64,000 nt of DNA from Metallosphaera cuprina Ar-4 (GCF_000204925.1 NC_015435.1:186001-250000); one strand, 5' to 3'. Shown: positions 9,089-18,010, counted from the first letter of the stretch. Notes: generated by a model not told the origin, from the sequence alone. Made by a program: numbers and translations.

Positions 9089-10582
9089 CTATACTACTTG
9101 AGCTGTTTTAATTTTATTCACAAGTATCTCCATCTCTTTTGGTATTTCGATCGAATCAATCCTCGAAATTATATCTCCTATTGATGATCTCATTGAATTG
9201 TAATCAAGTCCTCTTCTTTTCAGAACGTTAACTAGCCATCTTGAATTTTCCTCTCTGGGGAGATCCTTTATTTCCTTGTCATCTGGATAGATACCTATTC
9301 TCTTTAATGCCTCTAGCATTCCACTCTTACTATAGAAAGACTCAACCTCTCTATTTAGAGGAAGACAGGACTCCCTTAATTCTGCATCAATTTTGTCACA
9401 TAACCCCAAGAACAGCATGTCAAGTTTCAGCATTTCCTTTAATTTTAGCCATGTCTGCAATTCTAACTCGTTTTTCACATTATATATAACTATTCCGTTA
9501 TACTCAGGGGAAACGTTCAGTTTTCTTAACCAATTCAAAATAATAGTGGGTTCTGCTAACTCACTTGATATTATTATAGTTTTATTAAAGAGTATATCGC
9601 TAATGTTTACGTTCAGGATAGAGAACGTGGACCTTATGTTCTCTGTTGGTTTAAAGCCTATTGCTTTTGATGCGAAAGTACCTCTTCTAAGAACGATAAA
9701 GTTATCCACTTCTGACGAGACTATGAAAGGCGAGTGCGTGGTCATGAATACCTGGAGAATGTCACTATCTGTCCATGATTTTAACAATTTAACCATCTTA
9801 TATTGCATAATTGGATGCATGTTAACTTCAGGTTCCTCGATAAGGAGGATCTTATTGCCACTGAGCCATATTACAAATAACATCAATATGATTCTTTGAA
9901 AACCGCTCGCTGCTAAGTCTATGTATATGGGTAGATTGTAAACGTTAAGCACTAACTTTCTTGAATCCCATATCTCTATACCCTTAACTTCAGGTAGAGT
10001 GCTACTGACTAGATTGGCAAAGTCATACCAGTATTTTCTCAGATTTATGGGAGACCTATTCAGGCTGATAACCTTGTTGAGCACATCATCAAAGTAATTT
10101 TGATCAAAGATTGGTACATAATCTACTTGTCCAGATGCGTATTGGAGCATCTTCTTCGCGTTGTCTATGTCATCCTTAGACGGCACGGTACCATTAACTC
10201 TCAGGAGATCTAAGTCCCATTCTAGATAACCATTTACGTACCTTAGTTTATTTATCACGTCAACGCTCATCGTCGCGCTTTTCCCCAGGGTTTTCTCAAC
10301 CTCTTTCTCGTTAAATTGAAGTCTTCCTCCAAGGAGAATAGGCTTGCTTGTATCGTATCCATTCCACATTAGGAGATATTCCTGGTTTTTGTCCTCAATA
10401 GATCTCTTTTCTAAGCCTGCTGTCAGATTTTTTATGTAAAGGTATATTGAAGTGAGGAGATTTGTCTTACCATATCCATTGAAACCGACTATTACATTGA
10501 AGCCTCCCATTTCTCTAAGCTCCACCGATTCCAGACTTTTGAAATTGCTAGTGTAGAATTCTGTGAGCCTCAATACTATCAC
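9089..10582 (-). CDS. OLD/RecF-like AAA ATPase
   Basis: This 497-residue SMC/ABC-type ATPase starts with LTEFYTSNFKSLESVEL and the Walker A GFNGYGKT (33-40). The Walker B region ILLIEEPEVNMHP and the H-loop MTTHSPFIV follow near 240-290, as in AAA_21/AAA_15 and OLD-family proteins. The C-terminal 180 residues begin where OLD proteins have a TOPRIM nuclease domain, but the expected acidic LVEGxxE motif is only weakly suggested (IISSELAEPTI), so the nuclease is degenerate or absent. Such ATPases act in DNA repair or phage defence. The neighbouring DUF131 membrane protein is likely co-transcribed. Confidence 0.78.
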   Translation of the reverse strand: MIVLRLTEFYTSNFKSLESVELREMGGFNVIVGFNGYGKTNLLTSIYLYIKNLTAGLEKRSIEDKNQEYLLMWNGYDTSKPILLGGRLQFNEKEVEKTLGKSATMSVDVINKLRYVNGYLEWDLDLLRVNGTVPSKDDIDNAKKMLQYASGQVDYVPIFDQNYFDDVLNKVISLNRSPINLRKYWYDFANLVSSTLPEVKGIEIWDSRKLVLNVYNLPIYIDLAASGFQRIILMLFVIWLSGNKILLIEEPEVNMHPIMQYKMVKLLKSWTDSDILQVFMTTHSPFIVSSEVDNFIVLRRGTFASKAIGFKPTENIRSTFSILNVNISDILFNKTIIISSELAEPTIILNWLRKLNVSPEYNGIVIYNVKNELELQTWLKLKEMLKLDMLFLGLCDKIDAELRESCLPLNREVESFYSKSGMLEALKRIGIYPDDKEIKDLPREENSRWLVNVLKRRGLDYNSMRSSIGDIISRIDSIEIPKEMEILVNKIKTAQVV

Positions 10583-10681
10583 TAGAGGATATTACCAATT
10601 AAGCTGATATAACCATTAGGCTCATTAGTCACGTTGTTTCTCGATAAATAGAAAAACGTCAGTATTATCAGCCAAATGTCT

Positions 10682-11461
10682 TTAAAGGGTTCCTCTTATA
10701 ATTCCACCATCTACGGGAATCAGGGCGCCGGTAACATAGGTCGACAAAGATGAGCTAAGGAATAGTATTACGTTAGCCACTTCTTCGGGTAGTCCTATCC
10801 TTCTAAGTGGGACCTCCCTTACGATCTCAGAAATGACTTGCTCCTCAGTTTTACCCTCCCGTTTAGCTCTATCCTTTGCCAATTGATTAACTCTTTCCGT
10901 GAGAGTCCATCCTGGCATTACCCCATTTATTAAGATTCCTCTGCTTCCTAGTTCCCTTGATGCAGACTTTATTAATCCCGCTAAAGATAGCCTTATCACA
11001 TTAGATAAGTCAAGGTTATCAATAGGTTGTTTTAACGTCATGGAGGTTGATAGTATTATTCTCCCTCCAGATTTCATGAGTTTAGCTGATTCTCTTACAA
11101 CAATTACGGCACTAAGAAGAAGAAGGTTAAAACCTGCTCTCCAATCCGCGTCCGATAGTTCTAAGACGTTTCCTGGCTTTGGGCTACCGGTTACGTAAAC
11201 CGTAACGTCAAGTCCACCCATCTTTTCATAAGAGCCTTTAACTAGTTCTGAAACTTCGGTCGGTTCATTTAAGTCTGCAATTATTTTATACACCTGGCCT
11301 ATATCTTTGAGTTTTTCATAAGCCGCATTAAGAGATTCGGCGTTGTGAGATGATATTGTTACTATTGCGCCTTCTTCTAGAAATCTCCTAGCTGTGGCGA
11401 AACCTATCCCCTTACTTGATGCGGTCACAAGGACTCTTTTACCTTTAATTCCCAGGTCCAT
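10682..11461 (-). CDS. Short-chain dehydrogenase/reductase lacking the YxxxK motif
   Basis: This is a 259-residue SDR with the nucleotide-binding motif TASSKGIG (13-20), the NAG-equivalent TGSPKPG, and the C-terminal VDGGIIRGTL tail. Ser140 (ILSTS) occupies the catalytic serine position, but 13 residues later there is Ser153 rather than Tyr, and Arg157 replaces the catalytic Lys. It belongs to the FabG-like branch where this substitution recurs, so it may bind a ligand or have altered chemistry. It overlaps the uracil-DNA glycosylase gene by 17 bases and is probably co-transcribed with it. Confidence 0.85.
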   Translation of the reverse strand: MDLGIKGKRVLVTASSKGIGFATARRFLEEGAIVTISSHNAESLNAAYEKLKDIGQVYKIIADLNEPTEVSELVKGSYEKMGGLDVTVYVTGSPKPGNVLELSDADWRAGFNLLLLSAVIVVRESAKLMKSGGRIILSTSMTLKQPIDNLDLSNVIRLSLAGLIKSASRELGSRGILINGVMPGWTLTERVNQLAKDRAKREGKTEEQVISEIVREVPLRRIGLPEEVANVILFLSSSLSTYVTGALIPVDGGIIRGTL

Positions 11462-12074
11462 GTTGATCTAGGAAGTAATCCAGAGTTGTGGATTTTGAAC
11501 TTGTTGATATTAACCTTGATAACAACTGGAAATCTTTTTCCAATTCAGATTTAAGGGATCTATTGTAAAGGGCTGCTGCAGGGTGATAACTGGGGAAGAC
11601 TCTAACTGTCCCGAAGGAAAGATTTATGTAGAAAGGTTTACCGTGACATTTTGATATCGACTCTTCTTCCACTTTAGCTAAATTCTGAAAGAACCTTGTG
11701 GAATGTCTTCCCAAAGTTACAATTATTTTAGGTTTTATTAAATTTATCTGAGCTAATAGATAGGGAGAGCACGTAACTATCTCATCTTCAGAGGGATCTC
11801 TATTGTTGGGAGGTCTACATTTAACCAGGTTAGTTATAAAAACTGAATCTCTCTCAATTCGTAAGTACCTCTGTATTAACTCATCGAGGAGTTGACCTGC
11901 AGCTCCGACGAATGGCCTCCCAGTTCTGTCTTCCTTTGCACCCGGCGCTTCACCAACAAGGACTATTTCGCTATTTGTATTACCTTCTCCAGGTACGGCA
12001 TATGTCCTAGTCTTGTGAAGATGGCATTTTTTACAGTTTATTACTTGATTTCTAATGTCCTGCAACGAGCTCAT
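11445..12074 (-). CDS. udg: Family 4 uracil-DNA glycosylase
   Basis: The enzyme removes uracil from DNA, a lesion frequent at high temperature. The four iron-sulfur ligands are visible: Cys14, Cys17 (NCKKCHLH), Cys86 (VKCRPP) and Cys102 (VTCSPY). The active-site motif is GEAPGAKED (41-49) and the second motif is YHPAAALYN. I chose the ATG at 12074 because MSSLQDIRNQVINC aligns with the start of known thermophilic family 4 enzymes. An upstream ATG at 12098 would extend further into the MFS gene. It overlaps the end of the MFS gene by 23 bases and the SDR gene by 17. Confidence 0.93.
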   Translation of the reverse strand: MSSLQDIRNQVINCKKCHLHKTRTYAVPGEGNTNSEIVLVGEAPGAKEDRTGRPFVGAAGQLLDELIQRYLRIERDSVFITNLVKCRPPNNRDPSEDEIVTCSPYLLAQINLIKPKIIVTLGRHSTRFFQNLAKVEEESISKCHGKPFYINLSFGTVRVFPSYHPAAALYNRSLKSELEKDFQLLSRLISTSSKSTTLDYFLDQHGPGN

Positions 12075-13553
12075 TCTCTCTTCTAATTTCAACCCCAATC
12101 TTTATATCCTTAGCCATAAAGGCTATGAAAGTCATAGTTACGGCGAGGAAAGTCGCTAACAGGTAGATTAGACTAAAAGCCTCATCTGAGGGGAGAACTA
12201 CAGGATAGAAAATAGTGGTACCCCCAACTGGGATCATACTTATTATGCTACTCTCGTATGTTCCCATTATTGCTCCGGCTATTGACGGACCGATAGTTCC
12301 ACCGATAAGCCTAAAAACTGTGTTTATTGAGGTGGCAGTCCCCATAACTTGCCTCTCAACGGAAAACGTTAACATGTTAACTAGGCTAACGTTGAGCAGT
12401 GTAGCACCTAGCATAGCTAAAGTTGCGAAAAAGATTATAGAATCTATCAACTGTGACCCACCTCCGCTAACTAGGAAAGAAAGCAAAAGGTAAACAGGTA
12501 TCAGAATTGCTGATCCGGCGATCATTACGAGTTTAGGTCCCTTCGAACTTATCAATTTCCCAGCGGCCGGTCCAGCCAATAACTGGATCAAGGCCGTTGG
12601 AAGTAGAGCTAAACCGGTAGATTGGATATCAAGGTCAAATCCTATGGGGTTTGGCTCCTCAAAGAGGTAGGTTAAAGTTTGAGACCCCATGAATATGGCG
12701 AATCCTGCTATTATTGCAGCCATATTTGCTACTAATACATTTCTCTTTTTCAATAGTTTTATTGATATTAATGGAAAAGGTCTGATACTCTCTACGTAAA
12801 TAAATAAGCCAAACGATATGACAGAAATGAGCAACGTCCCTAAAGTAAGCATAGAGGTCCATCCCCATGTAGGAGCCTCACTGAATCCTAGGATCATTGT
12901 CGCTAGCGAAATTGACAGTACACTAGCTCCTATAAAGTCGATTTTAGTATTAGGATTCCTGAATCTAGACTCCTTTATCTGCGTCGATGTTAATATAGCC
13001 ATGAGAACTACGAAAGGAATTACAGAGTGATATGTGTATTGCCAACCGAAGTTTTGAGAAATGTATGCACCAATGGGGAGAGCTATGGCTGAGCCAGCAC
13101 CAAACATGGCGCTTACGATCCCTTGAGCAGTTGGGACCAGTTTCTGAGGAAATTCCTCTCTTATCAAGCTGAAGGCCAACGGGAACATGGCCAAACCTAA
13201 TCCCTGTACAGCCCTAGCGAATATGAGGAATCCAAAGGTCGGGGCGAACCCTGTTAAAGTTACCCCTATACTGTATATCCAGATGACTATAGTGAGGACC
13301 CTTTTTTCCCGAATATGTCACCCAGCTTCCCAGCAATTGGGTTCATGACGGATCCAGTTAGGAGATACACTGTAAGTACCCAGCTGACCTGAGCCGCGTT
13401 TACTCCAAAATCATCTTCTATCTTTACAAGAGATGGTATAAGCATACCTTCGGTATACATCACTACGATCGCTAAAGGAGCTAACACCATCAGGGCTTTG
13501 TATGCATATTTTAGGTCATAATCTTGATTACCGCGATCTTTAGGGACTTCCAT
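12052..13553 (-). pseudogene. MFS multidrug exporter (14-TM DHA2 type) split by a frameshift
   Basis: The reading frame starting at 13553 encodes the first 88 residues of a major facilitator (first helices and the GKLGDIFGKK loop motif), then stops at 13287. The other frame picks up immediately as RVLTIVIWIYSIGV...GLGMAMFPLAF and continues to 12052. Together they make a normal DHA2/EmrB-like protein of about 500 residues. The break is at GGGAAAAAAGGG (about 13301-13313): seven A's would keep the frame, six are present. The choices are a real inactivating deletion, a sequencing error, or programmed -1 slippage on AAA AAA. A TATA-like element at 13576-13589 lies upstream of the ATG. Confidence 0.85.
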
Positions 13554-13597
13554 GAGGTGCAGATATAACTTTAACTATTTTTAAAACTTTGTAACGA

Positions 13598-13655
13598 ATT
13601 GTCAGAATATCGACCCTAACATCACTGATCTGATTATGTCGGCATCATCATTGTA
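13598..13655 (-). ncRNA. Candidate box C/D guide sRNA
   Basis: On the minus strand, box C ATGATGA (13645-13651) is followed by a 12-base guide, a D'-like CAGA, three bases, a C' box GTGATGT, a 13-base guide and box D CTGA (13602-13605). The total is about 50 bases, the standard archaeal layout. Box C overlaps the TGA stop codon of the membrane-protein gene upstream, and the MFS promoter follows. The RNA could be processed from the upstream transcript. I could not confirm an rRNA or tRNA target. Confidence 0.62.
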
Positions 13656-14169
13656 CCCCGCCCGGCTGCGGACTCTCATCTACAGGTTTATCCAATTCGA
13701 GCCCTGATAAAGGACGGGGTCTCCTAGATCTTTTGAACATCCTATATATATAAATTATTAACACTACTTGACCCAGGTCTGGTTGAATAGCTGAGGCACC
13801 ATTATATTTTATTATAAAGATTAGGGGTAATATAGTGATTTGAGGATGCCAAACTAACCAAATTATAAAATAGTTAATATAGTTCAAGAAAACGAACGAA
13901 AGCGCAGAGGAATCTATAATAATGTTCTTAAATAACCCTTTAGATCCCCAAAACAGAATCGCAGAAACGACAAAGATAAGAAGATTCACAAACGCTACGA
14001 AAGAGAGACCTACTGGTATTCCTAGGTTGTAATAAGCCCCATCATAGGCATAAACTTTAGGTTCGTCCAAAGGTGCAACTCCACCAAGCGGAAGAGTTAT
14101 CAAGAGCAGTATTATGGCCCCACTGAGAGTGTATAGAAAATATACCTTGTTACTGGGTTCAGATGACAT
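13648..14169 (-). CDS. Predicted four-helix membrane protein of unknown function
   Basis: This 173-residue protein has about four hydrophobic segments (about 9-27, 50-72, 82-105 and 110-140) and a cytoplasmic-looking C-terminal tail rich in Arg, Pro and Asp (from about 145). I recognise no family motif. The ATG at 14169 lies opposite the start region of the plus-strand gene at 14237. Its stop codon is part of the box C of a candidate guide RNA. Confidence 0.6.
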   Translation of the reverse strand: MSSEPSNKVYFLYTLSGAIILLLITLPLGGVAPLDEPKVYAYDGAYYNLGIPVGLSFVAFVNLLIFVVSAILFWGSKGLFKNIIIDSSALSFVFLNYINYFIIWLVWHPQITILPLIFIIKYNGASAIQPDLGQVVLIIYIYRMFKRSRRPRPLSGLELDKPVDESPQPGGVQ

Positions 14170-14236
14170 GTTATCCCCTCATTCACCTTTCACAATAGAA
14201 GAGGAGTTATTTATCCTCTATCCATATCGTGTTTTA

Positions 14237-14548
14237 ATGTCAATTCCAAAAAGATTTTATCAGCTGCAGGATCTAATATTATTGAGAACTTCTCTAAAGA
14301 AAGTTAAGTTACATCTAGACGAAAGAAAAGAAAAATCTGTATACAAATGGATAAATAGTGAGCTAACCGAGTTCCTTAGAAAGTATGAAAAAGTAGGATG
14401 TAAAGAACAGGGTGAGGAAATAGGAAGAGGAATCGCGAGTGAAAACTGGGTTGCAATAAGGACTAACGTTGAGCAATGCTTGAAGATCTTAGACCAAGAA
14501 ATTGAAAAAATTTATAGAGAAATGGCAGATGTGGGAACTAATGTATAA
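14237..14548 (+). CDS. Small helical protein of unknown function
   Basis: The product is 103 residues, Lys/Glu-rich and largely helical (LLRTSLKKVKLHLDERKEK), with two cysteines and no membrane segment. I chose the ATG at 14237 because TTATTTATC (14207-14215) is centred about 26 bases upstream, giving a leaderless start. An in-frame upstream ATG at 14168 would overlap the divergent membrane-protein start. I do not recognise the family. The 3' end overlaps the TauE gene by 11 bases. Confidence 0.55.
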   Translation: MSIPKRFYQLQDLILLRTSLKKVKLHLDERKEKSVYKWINSELTEFLRKYEKVGCKEQGEEIGRGIASENWVAIRTNVEQCLKILDQEIEKIYREMADVGTNV

Positions 14549-15407
14549 TGAGTAGTAGACCTCTATAATTCAAGGCTATTATATATAAAGCAACAATAAT
14601 AATTATAAATGCGAATATTTTTCTTAATGTACCCCTAGGTAATTTAGTGGCTATTGATGCCCCTGCATATCCTCCAGCTATCCCACCTACAAGATACAAC
14701 ACGCTTATGATTGGCAAAACGTATCCATAGATTGAATAAACTGCCGCTGACGTTATACCAAACGTTCCCACTGCAATGAGAGACGTTCCTACCGCCTTTA
14801 TCATGCAAATTCCTGTGCTAAATAACAAACCTGGTACTATAAGGAAACCTCCGCCTATTCCGAAAAAGCCAGAAGCAAATCCTACAACAAGTCCAGTTGG
14901 AATCACTTTAGCTAGTGAAAGTCTAGCTAGTCCTCCACCGTTTTGATCCTGTTTTAATTTGTCTGCAGATTTCTGTCTTAGCATTAAGAAAGCCACTCCT
15001 ATCATGAGTATGCCAAAAAAGAAGAGAAGTGATTTACCTGGAGTAATGTGGCTTACATAACTGCCTAAAGATGCACCAACTACGCCTGGTATAGTAAAAA
15101 TAACACCTTCCAATATCTTTACATTTCCTCTTCTAAAATGGATGTAGCTATTTATATAGGCGTTAAGCCCTACAGCTAAGGCTGTTGTACCTAAAGCCAT
15201 ATGATCCACCACGTCGATATATTGACTGGCCAATGCTGGCGTAGATGAGTATTGTGGTGGAACGCTCGCAAGACCAACGAAATAAAGCAATAACGGAACG
15301 GCTAGTATAGAACCTCCTCCTCCTATTAATCCTAAACTAAATCCTACAATTATCCCGGCCACAATCGCAAGTATGTACTCTAGTGGTGAAAGTAGTATTT
15401 CAATCAT
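14538..15407 (-). CDS. TauE/SafE family sulfite/sulfonate exporter
   Basis: This 289-residue integral membrane protein has the duplicated TauE/SafE signature: GLIGGGGSILAVPLLLY near residue 25 and GFFGIGGGFLIVPGL in the second half. About eight helices are predicted. The family exports sulfite, sulfoacetate or similar anions. In a sulfur oxidiser, a role with sulfite or other sulfur anions is a reasonable inference, not shown. I chose ATG 15407, 15 bases after the DedA stop, because the upstream extension lacks membrane character and overlaps dedA. Confidence 0.85.
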   Translation of the reverse strand: MIEILLSPLEYILAIVAGIIVGFSLGLIGGGGSILAVPLLLYFVGLASVPPQYSSTPALASQYIDVVDHMALGTTALAVGLNAYINSYIHFRRGNVKILEGVIFTIPGVVGASLGSYVSHITPGKSLLFFFGILMIGVAFLMLRQKSADKLKQDQNGGGLARLSLAKVIPTGLVVGFASGFFGIGGGFLIVPGLLFSTGICMIKAVGTSLIAVGTFGITSAAVYSIYGYVLPIISVLYLVGGIAGGYAGASIATKLPRGTLRKIFAFIIIIVALYIIALNYRGLLLIIH

Positions 15408-15421
15408 AATCTTTAATCTAG

Positions 15422-15997
15422 TTAAAACTTTAAAAAGTTTCCTTTGATCAAAATATAGAGAACAATTCCTATTGCAACGATAGCAGAGATAATGTAAAGG
15501 TAGTGATCTAAAATATTTATAATACTTTCCCACGTTGAAGAAAAATAAATTCCTATATAAACAAGTACTGAGTCCCAAATCAAATGCCCAAAAAAGGTAG
15601 CTAAAATGAAAAGTGGTAGCCTCATCTTACTTAGCCCCGCAGGGAAGGAGATGAGAGCTCTAAAGGCTGGAACGAACCTGAAAAGGAATACAGATTGAAT
15701 TCCATATCTCTCAAACCATCTAGACAACGATTCTAACTTATCATGAGTTAGCTTGAATATTTTACCATATCTCTCTAGGAAAGGAAGACCTAATTTTAAC
15801 GCTATGTAATAATCTATAAGCGACCCTACAAGACTACCAAGAGTACCTACTGCTATTCCTGCATAAGGATCCAAAAACCCTTTTGTTGAATAGTAACCTA
15901 CTAACGGCATCACTATTTCGCTAGGAATCGGAAGTGACATTCCCTCAAGGATCATGAGCACGAAAACTATACTATATGACGGAGGAACGTTTATCAT
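15422..15997 (-). CDS. DedA/SNARE-associated family membrane protein
   Basis: The 191-residue protein has the DedA signatures EGMSLPIPSEIVMPLVGY and FVPAFRALISFPAGLSKM, with about five hydrophobic segments. DedA proteins are lipid or ion transport proteins of the inner membrane, some of them undecaprenyl-phosphate or phospholipid flippases. I chose the ATG at 15997 because it overlaps the TGA of the DtxR gene (ATGA), which suggests coupled translation. It sits in an operon DtxR-DedA-TauE. Confidence 0.85.
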   Translation of the reverse strand: MINVPPSYSIVFVLMILEGMSLPIPSEIVMPLVGYYSTKGFLDPYAGIAVGTLGSLVGSLIDYYIALKLGLPFLERYGKIFKLTHDKLESLSRWFERYGIQSVFLFRFVPAFRALISFPAGLSKMRLPLFILATFFGHLIWDSVLVYIGIYFSSTWESIINILDHYLYIISAIVAIGIVLYILIKGNFLKF

Positions 15998-16386
15998 GGA
16001 ATTCCGTTCCCGTGAGGACATTTATTAGGTTTTCCCAGATATTCATATAACTTCTCGATTATTTCATCCGGCACTTTAAGCTCGAACTCTTTAGAGTAAT
16101 CGCATGCTGTTTTAGGGTCTATACCCACCTTCACCAAGAGGAGTTCTAAGATTCTATGAGCTCTTATAGCTTTATCAAGACTCCTACGACCCTCATTAGT
16201 TATGTATATGTTGTTATCAGATTTGGAAATCAATCCTTTGCTTTCTAAATGCTTGAGTTCCTCAAAAGCGCTAGCTGGGGACACTTCTATCTCTCTCGCT
16301 ATTTGAGTTAGCTTTCCTGGCTTTCCCGAATCGTTAATCTTCTTTATTGCTATAAGGTATTCTAGTTCTCTTTCACTAACGTCCAT
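15994..16386 (-). CDS. DtxR/MntR-family metal-dependent regulator
   Basis: This 130-residue winged-helix repressor has an N-terminal HTH (TQIAREIEVSPASAFEELKHLESKGLI, about 26-52) and a dimerisation/metal domain that ends with LGKPNKCPHGNGIP, the Cys-His metal-binding signature. There is no SH3 domain. It heads an operon with dedA and tauE genes, so it probably controls them in response to iron or manganese. A second DtxR-type gene with an SH3 domain lies at 53109. Confidence 0.88.
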   Translation of the reverse strand: MDVSERELEYLIAIKKINDSGKPGKLTQIAREIEVSPASAFEELKHLESKGLISKSDNNIYITNEGRRSLDKAIRAHRILELLLVKVGIDPKTACDYSKEFELKVPDEIIEKLYEYLGKPNKCPHGNGIP

Positions 16387-16427
16387 TAACCTTATATCGT
16401 ATGTGTTAGGTAAAAAGTCTTTATACT

Positions 16428-17951
16428 ATGAACGTAGTGACCTCATCACTCCTCTATATCGGTATCATGCTAGTCTCAGCTAAACTCATGGAAGAGGGTT
16501 TCTCTAGACTCGGATTAACTCCCTTTGTAGGTGCTATATTGATAGGTCTGATTCTTGGGAGAGGTGTCCTGAACGTTATATCTCTCAATGACGTTATAAG
16601 TTTCGTTACTTCCTTGGGGATTATATTTCTTCTATTCCTGGCTGGAGCTGAAGAGTTCGGCGACTCGATGGAGCTAACACCTAGGATTTTAGTATCCTCC
16701 TTAATACTCACCATAGTCCCCTTTATAGTTGTATTTTTATTTCTTACACTGATCGGGGTTTCCAACCCATTAACAGTAACCTTTCCATTGATAATGACTA
16801 GCGTAGGGCCTATGACGAGGTTATTGATGGATACAGGACTAGTTAGAAGTGACACGGGCAGAAAGCTGTTTTATCAAGGTACTTTAGTAGAAATAATTTC
16901 AGTAATCGTATTTGCTATTGTATCCAAACCGGCTTCTCTATATTCTCTCATCAGAGAGGCTCTCGAGATTGTTGTGCTATTTTCAATAATCCTCTTTGTA
17001 GGTCCTAAATTATCTAGATTGTTAGAAGAAATTGAAAGTTTTATAAAGGTCAGGGAAGTTGAATTGGCTTTCCTTCTTACAGTTATAATGGTTACCGGCT
17101 ACGTTTCGGAGATATTCGGTTTCAATTCGGCTATAGCGGCTTTATTTTTAGGCTTCCTCCTTAGGGATTACTTAGGAGATAGACCAGACCTTAAGGAAAA
17201 GATGCACGGTTTAACTTACGGATTCTTTGAACCCTTATTTTTCGTTAGTATAGGCCTGTACTTCGCCCCGTTAAATCTATACATTACAACGATTGGGTTA
17301 CTACTGTTCGTTCTAATACTTTCCACCAAATTCTTGTCCGGTTATCTGACAGGCTTTATCGTGAAAATGGATGGGATAGTAAACGGGTTAGGAGTCTCTT
17401 CAAAAGGAGGTGTAGATGCCTCATTACTCATATCAGCGTTCGTATTGGGTGAACTTAGTCAAACAGAATACTCTTACTCGGCATTAAGTATCACGCTAAT
17501 GTCTCTAACTATACCTCTGATCTTTAAATTAAAGGTGAGAGGAATTGGAGTTGAGGAAAAGAAGAAGCCTAAATTTTATGAAAAACTTGGCTCGTTGTCT
17601 ACGATAACTCCGTTATACGCAACCATGGATTCCTCCTTAAGGGAAATAATTAATATGATAACTGAAAGAGGTGCGAGAGCAATTGTGGTAGTAGATGAAT
17701 GTCTCCATCCGATTGGGCTAATAACTGTACAACAGCTCTTAGAGATAGACCCGTCATATTATTCTGTTTACAAGGCTAGGGATCTAGAGCTAAAGGATCT
17801 AGTTATTATGGAGGAGAACAGGAGAGTGATAGACGCATTGAGGAAATTTAGGGCAACTGAAACTGCGGTTATAGCAGTTGTTGATAAGAATGGAAAGCTA
17901 GTTCAAACCATCTACGAAAGGGAACTTCTTAGAGTCTTGAATTCGTTATGA
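16428..17951 (+). CDS. CPA2-type cation/proton antiporter with C-terminal CBS pair
   Basis: This 507-residue protein has about 12 membrane helices in the N-terminal 370 residues with the Na/H exchanger pattern (FLAGAEEFGDSMELTP, ASLLISAFVLGELS). Two CBS domains follow in the C-terminal 120 residues (GARAIVVVDECLHPIGLITVQQL and TAVIAVVDKNGKLVQTI). It probably exchanges Na or K for protons, with adenine nucleotides sensed by the CBS pair. It is divergent from the dtxR operon (42-base gap). A candidate guide RNA lies antisense just after the stop. Confidence 0.85.
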   Translation: MNVVTSSLLYIGIMLVSAKLMEEGFSRLGLTPFVGAILIGLILGRGVLNVISLNDVISFVTSLGIIFLLFLAGAEEFGDSMELTPRILVSSLILTIVPFIVVFLFLTLIGVSNPLTVTFPLIMTSVGPMTRLLMDTGLVRSDTGRKLFYQGTLVEIISVIVFAIVSKPASLYSLIREALEIVVLFSIILFVGPKLSRLLEEIESFIKVREVELAFLLTVIMVTGYVSEIFGFNSAIAALFLGFLLRDYLGDRPDLKEKMHGLTYGFFEPLFFVSIGLYFAPLNLYITTIGLLLFVLILSTKFLSGYLTGFIVKMDGIVNGLGVSSKGGVDASLLISAFVLGELSQTEYSYSALSITLMSLTIPLIFKLKVRGIGVEEKKKPKFYEKLGSLSTITPLYATMDSSLREIINMITERGARAIVVVDECLHPIGLITVQQLLEIDPSYYSVYKARDLELKDLVIMEENRRVIDALRKFRATETAVIAVVDKNGKLVQTIYERELLRVLNSL

Positions 17952-17954
17952 TGT

Positions 17955-18010
17955 AATTCAGCCGGGAATAATCCTCTCACCGTTCTACCTACATCGATTT
18001 CATCATCTAC
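17955..18010 (-). ncRNA. Candidate box C/D guide sRNA
   Basis: On the minus strand, box C ATGATGA (18000-18006) begins directly after the TAG stop codon of the aldolase gene (18007-18009). A 12-base guide, a D'-like TAGA, three bases, a C'-like GTGAGAG, a 12-base guide and box D CTGA (17958-17961) follow, 49 bases in all. C and D are exact; C' and D' are degenerate, as is common. No target was identified. No separate promoter is evident, so processing from the upstream mRNA is likely. Confidence 0.52.
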
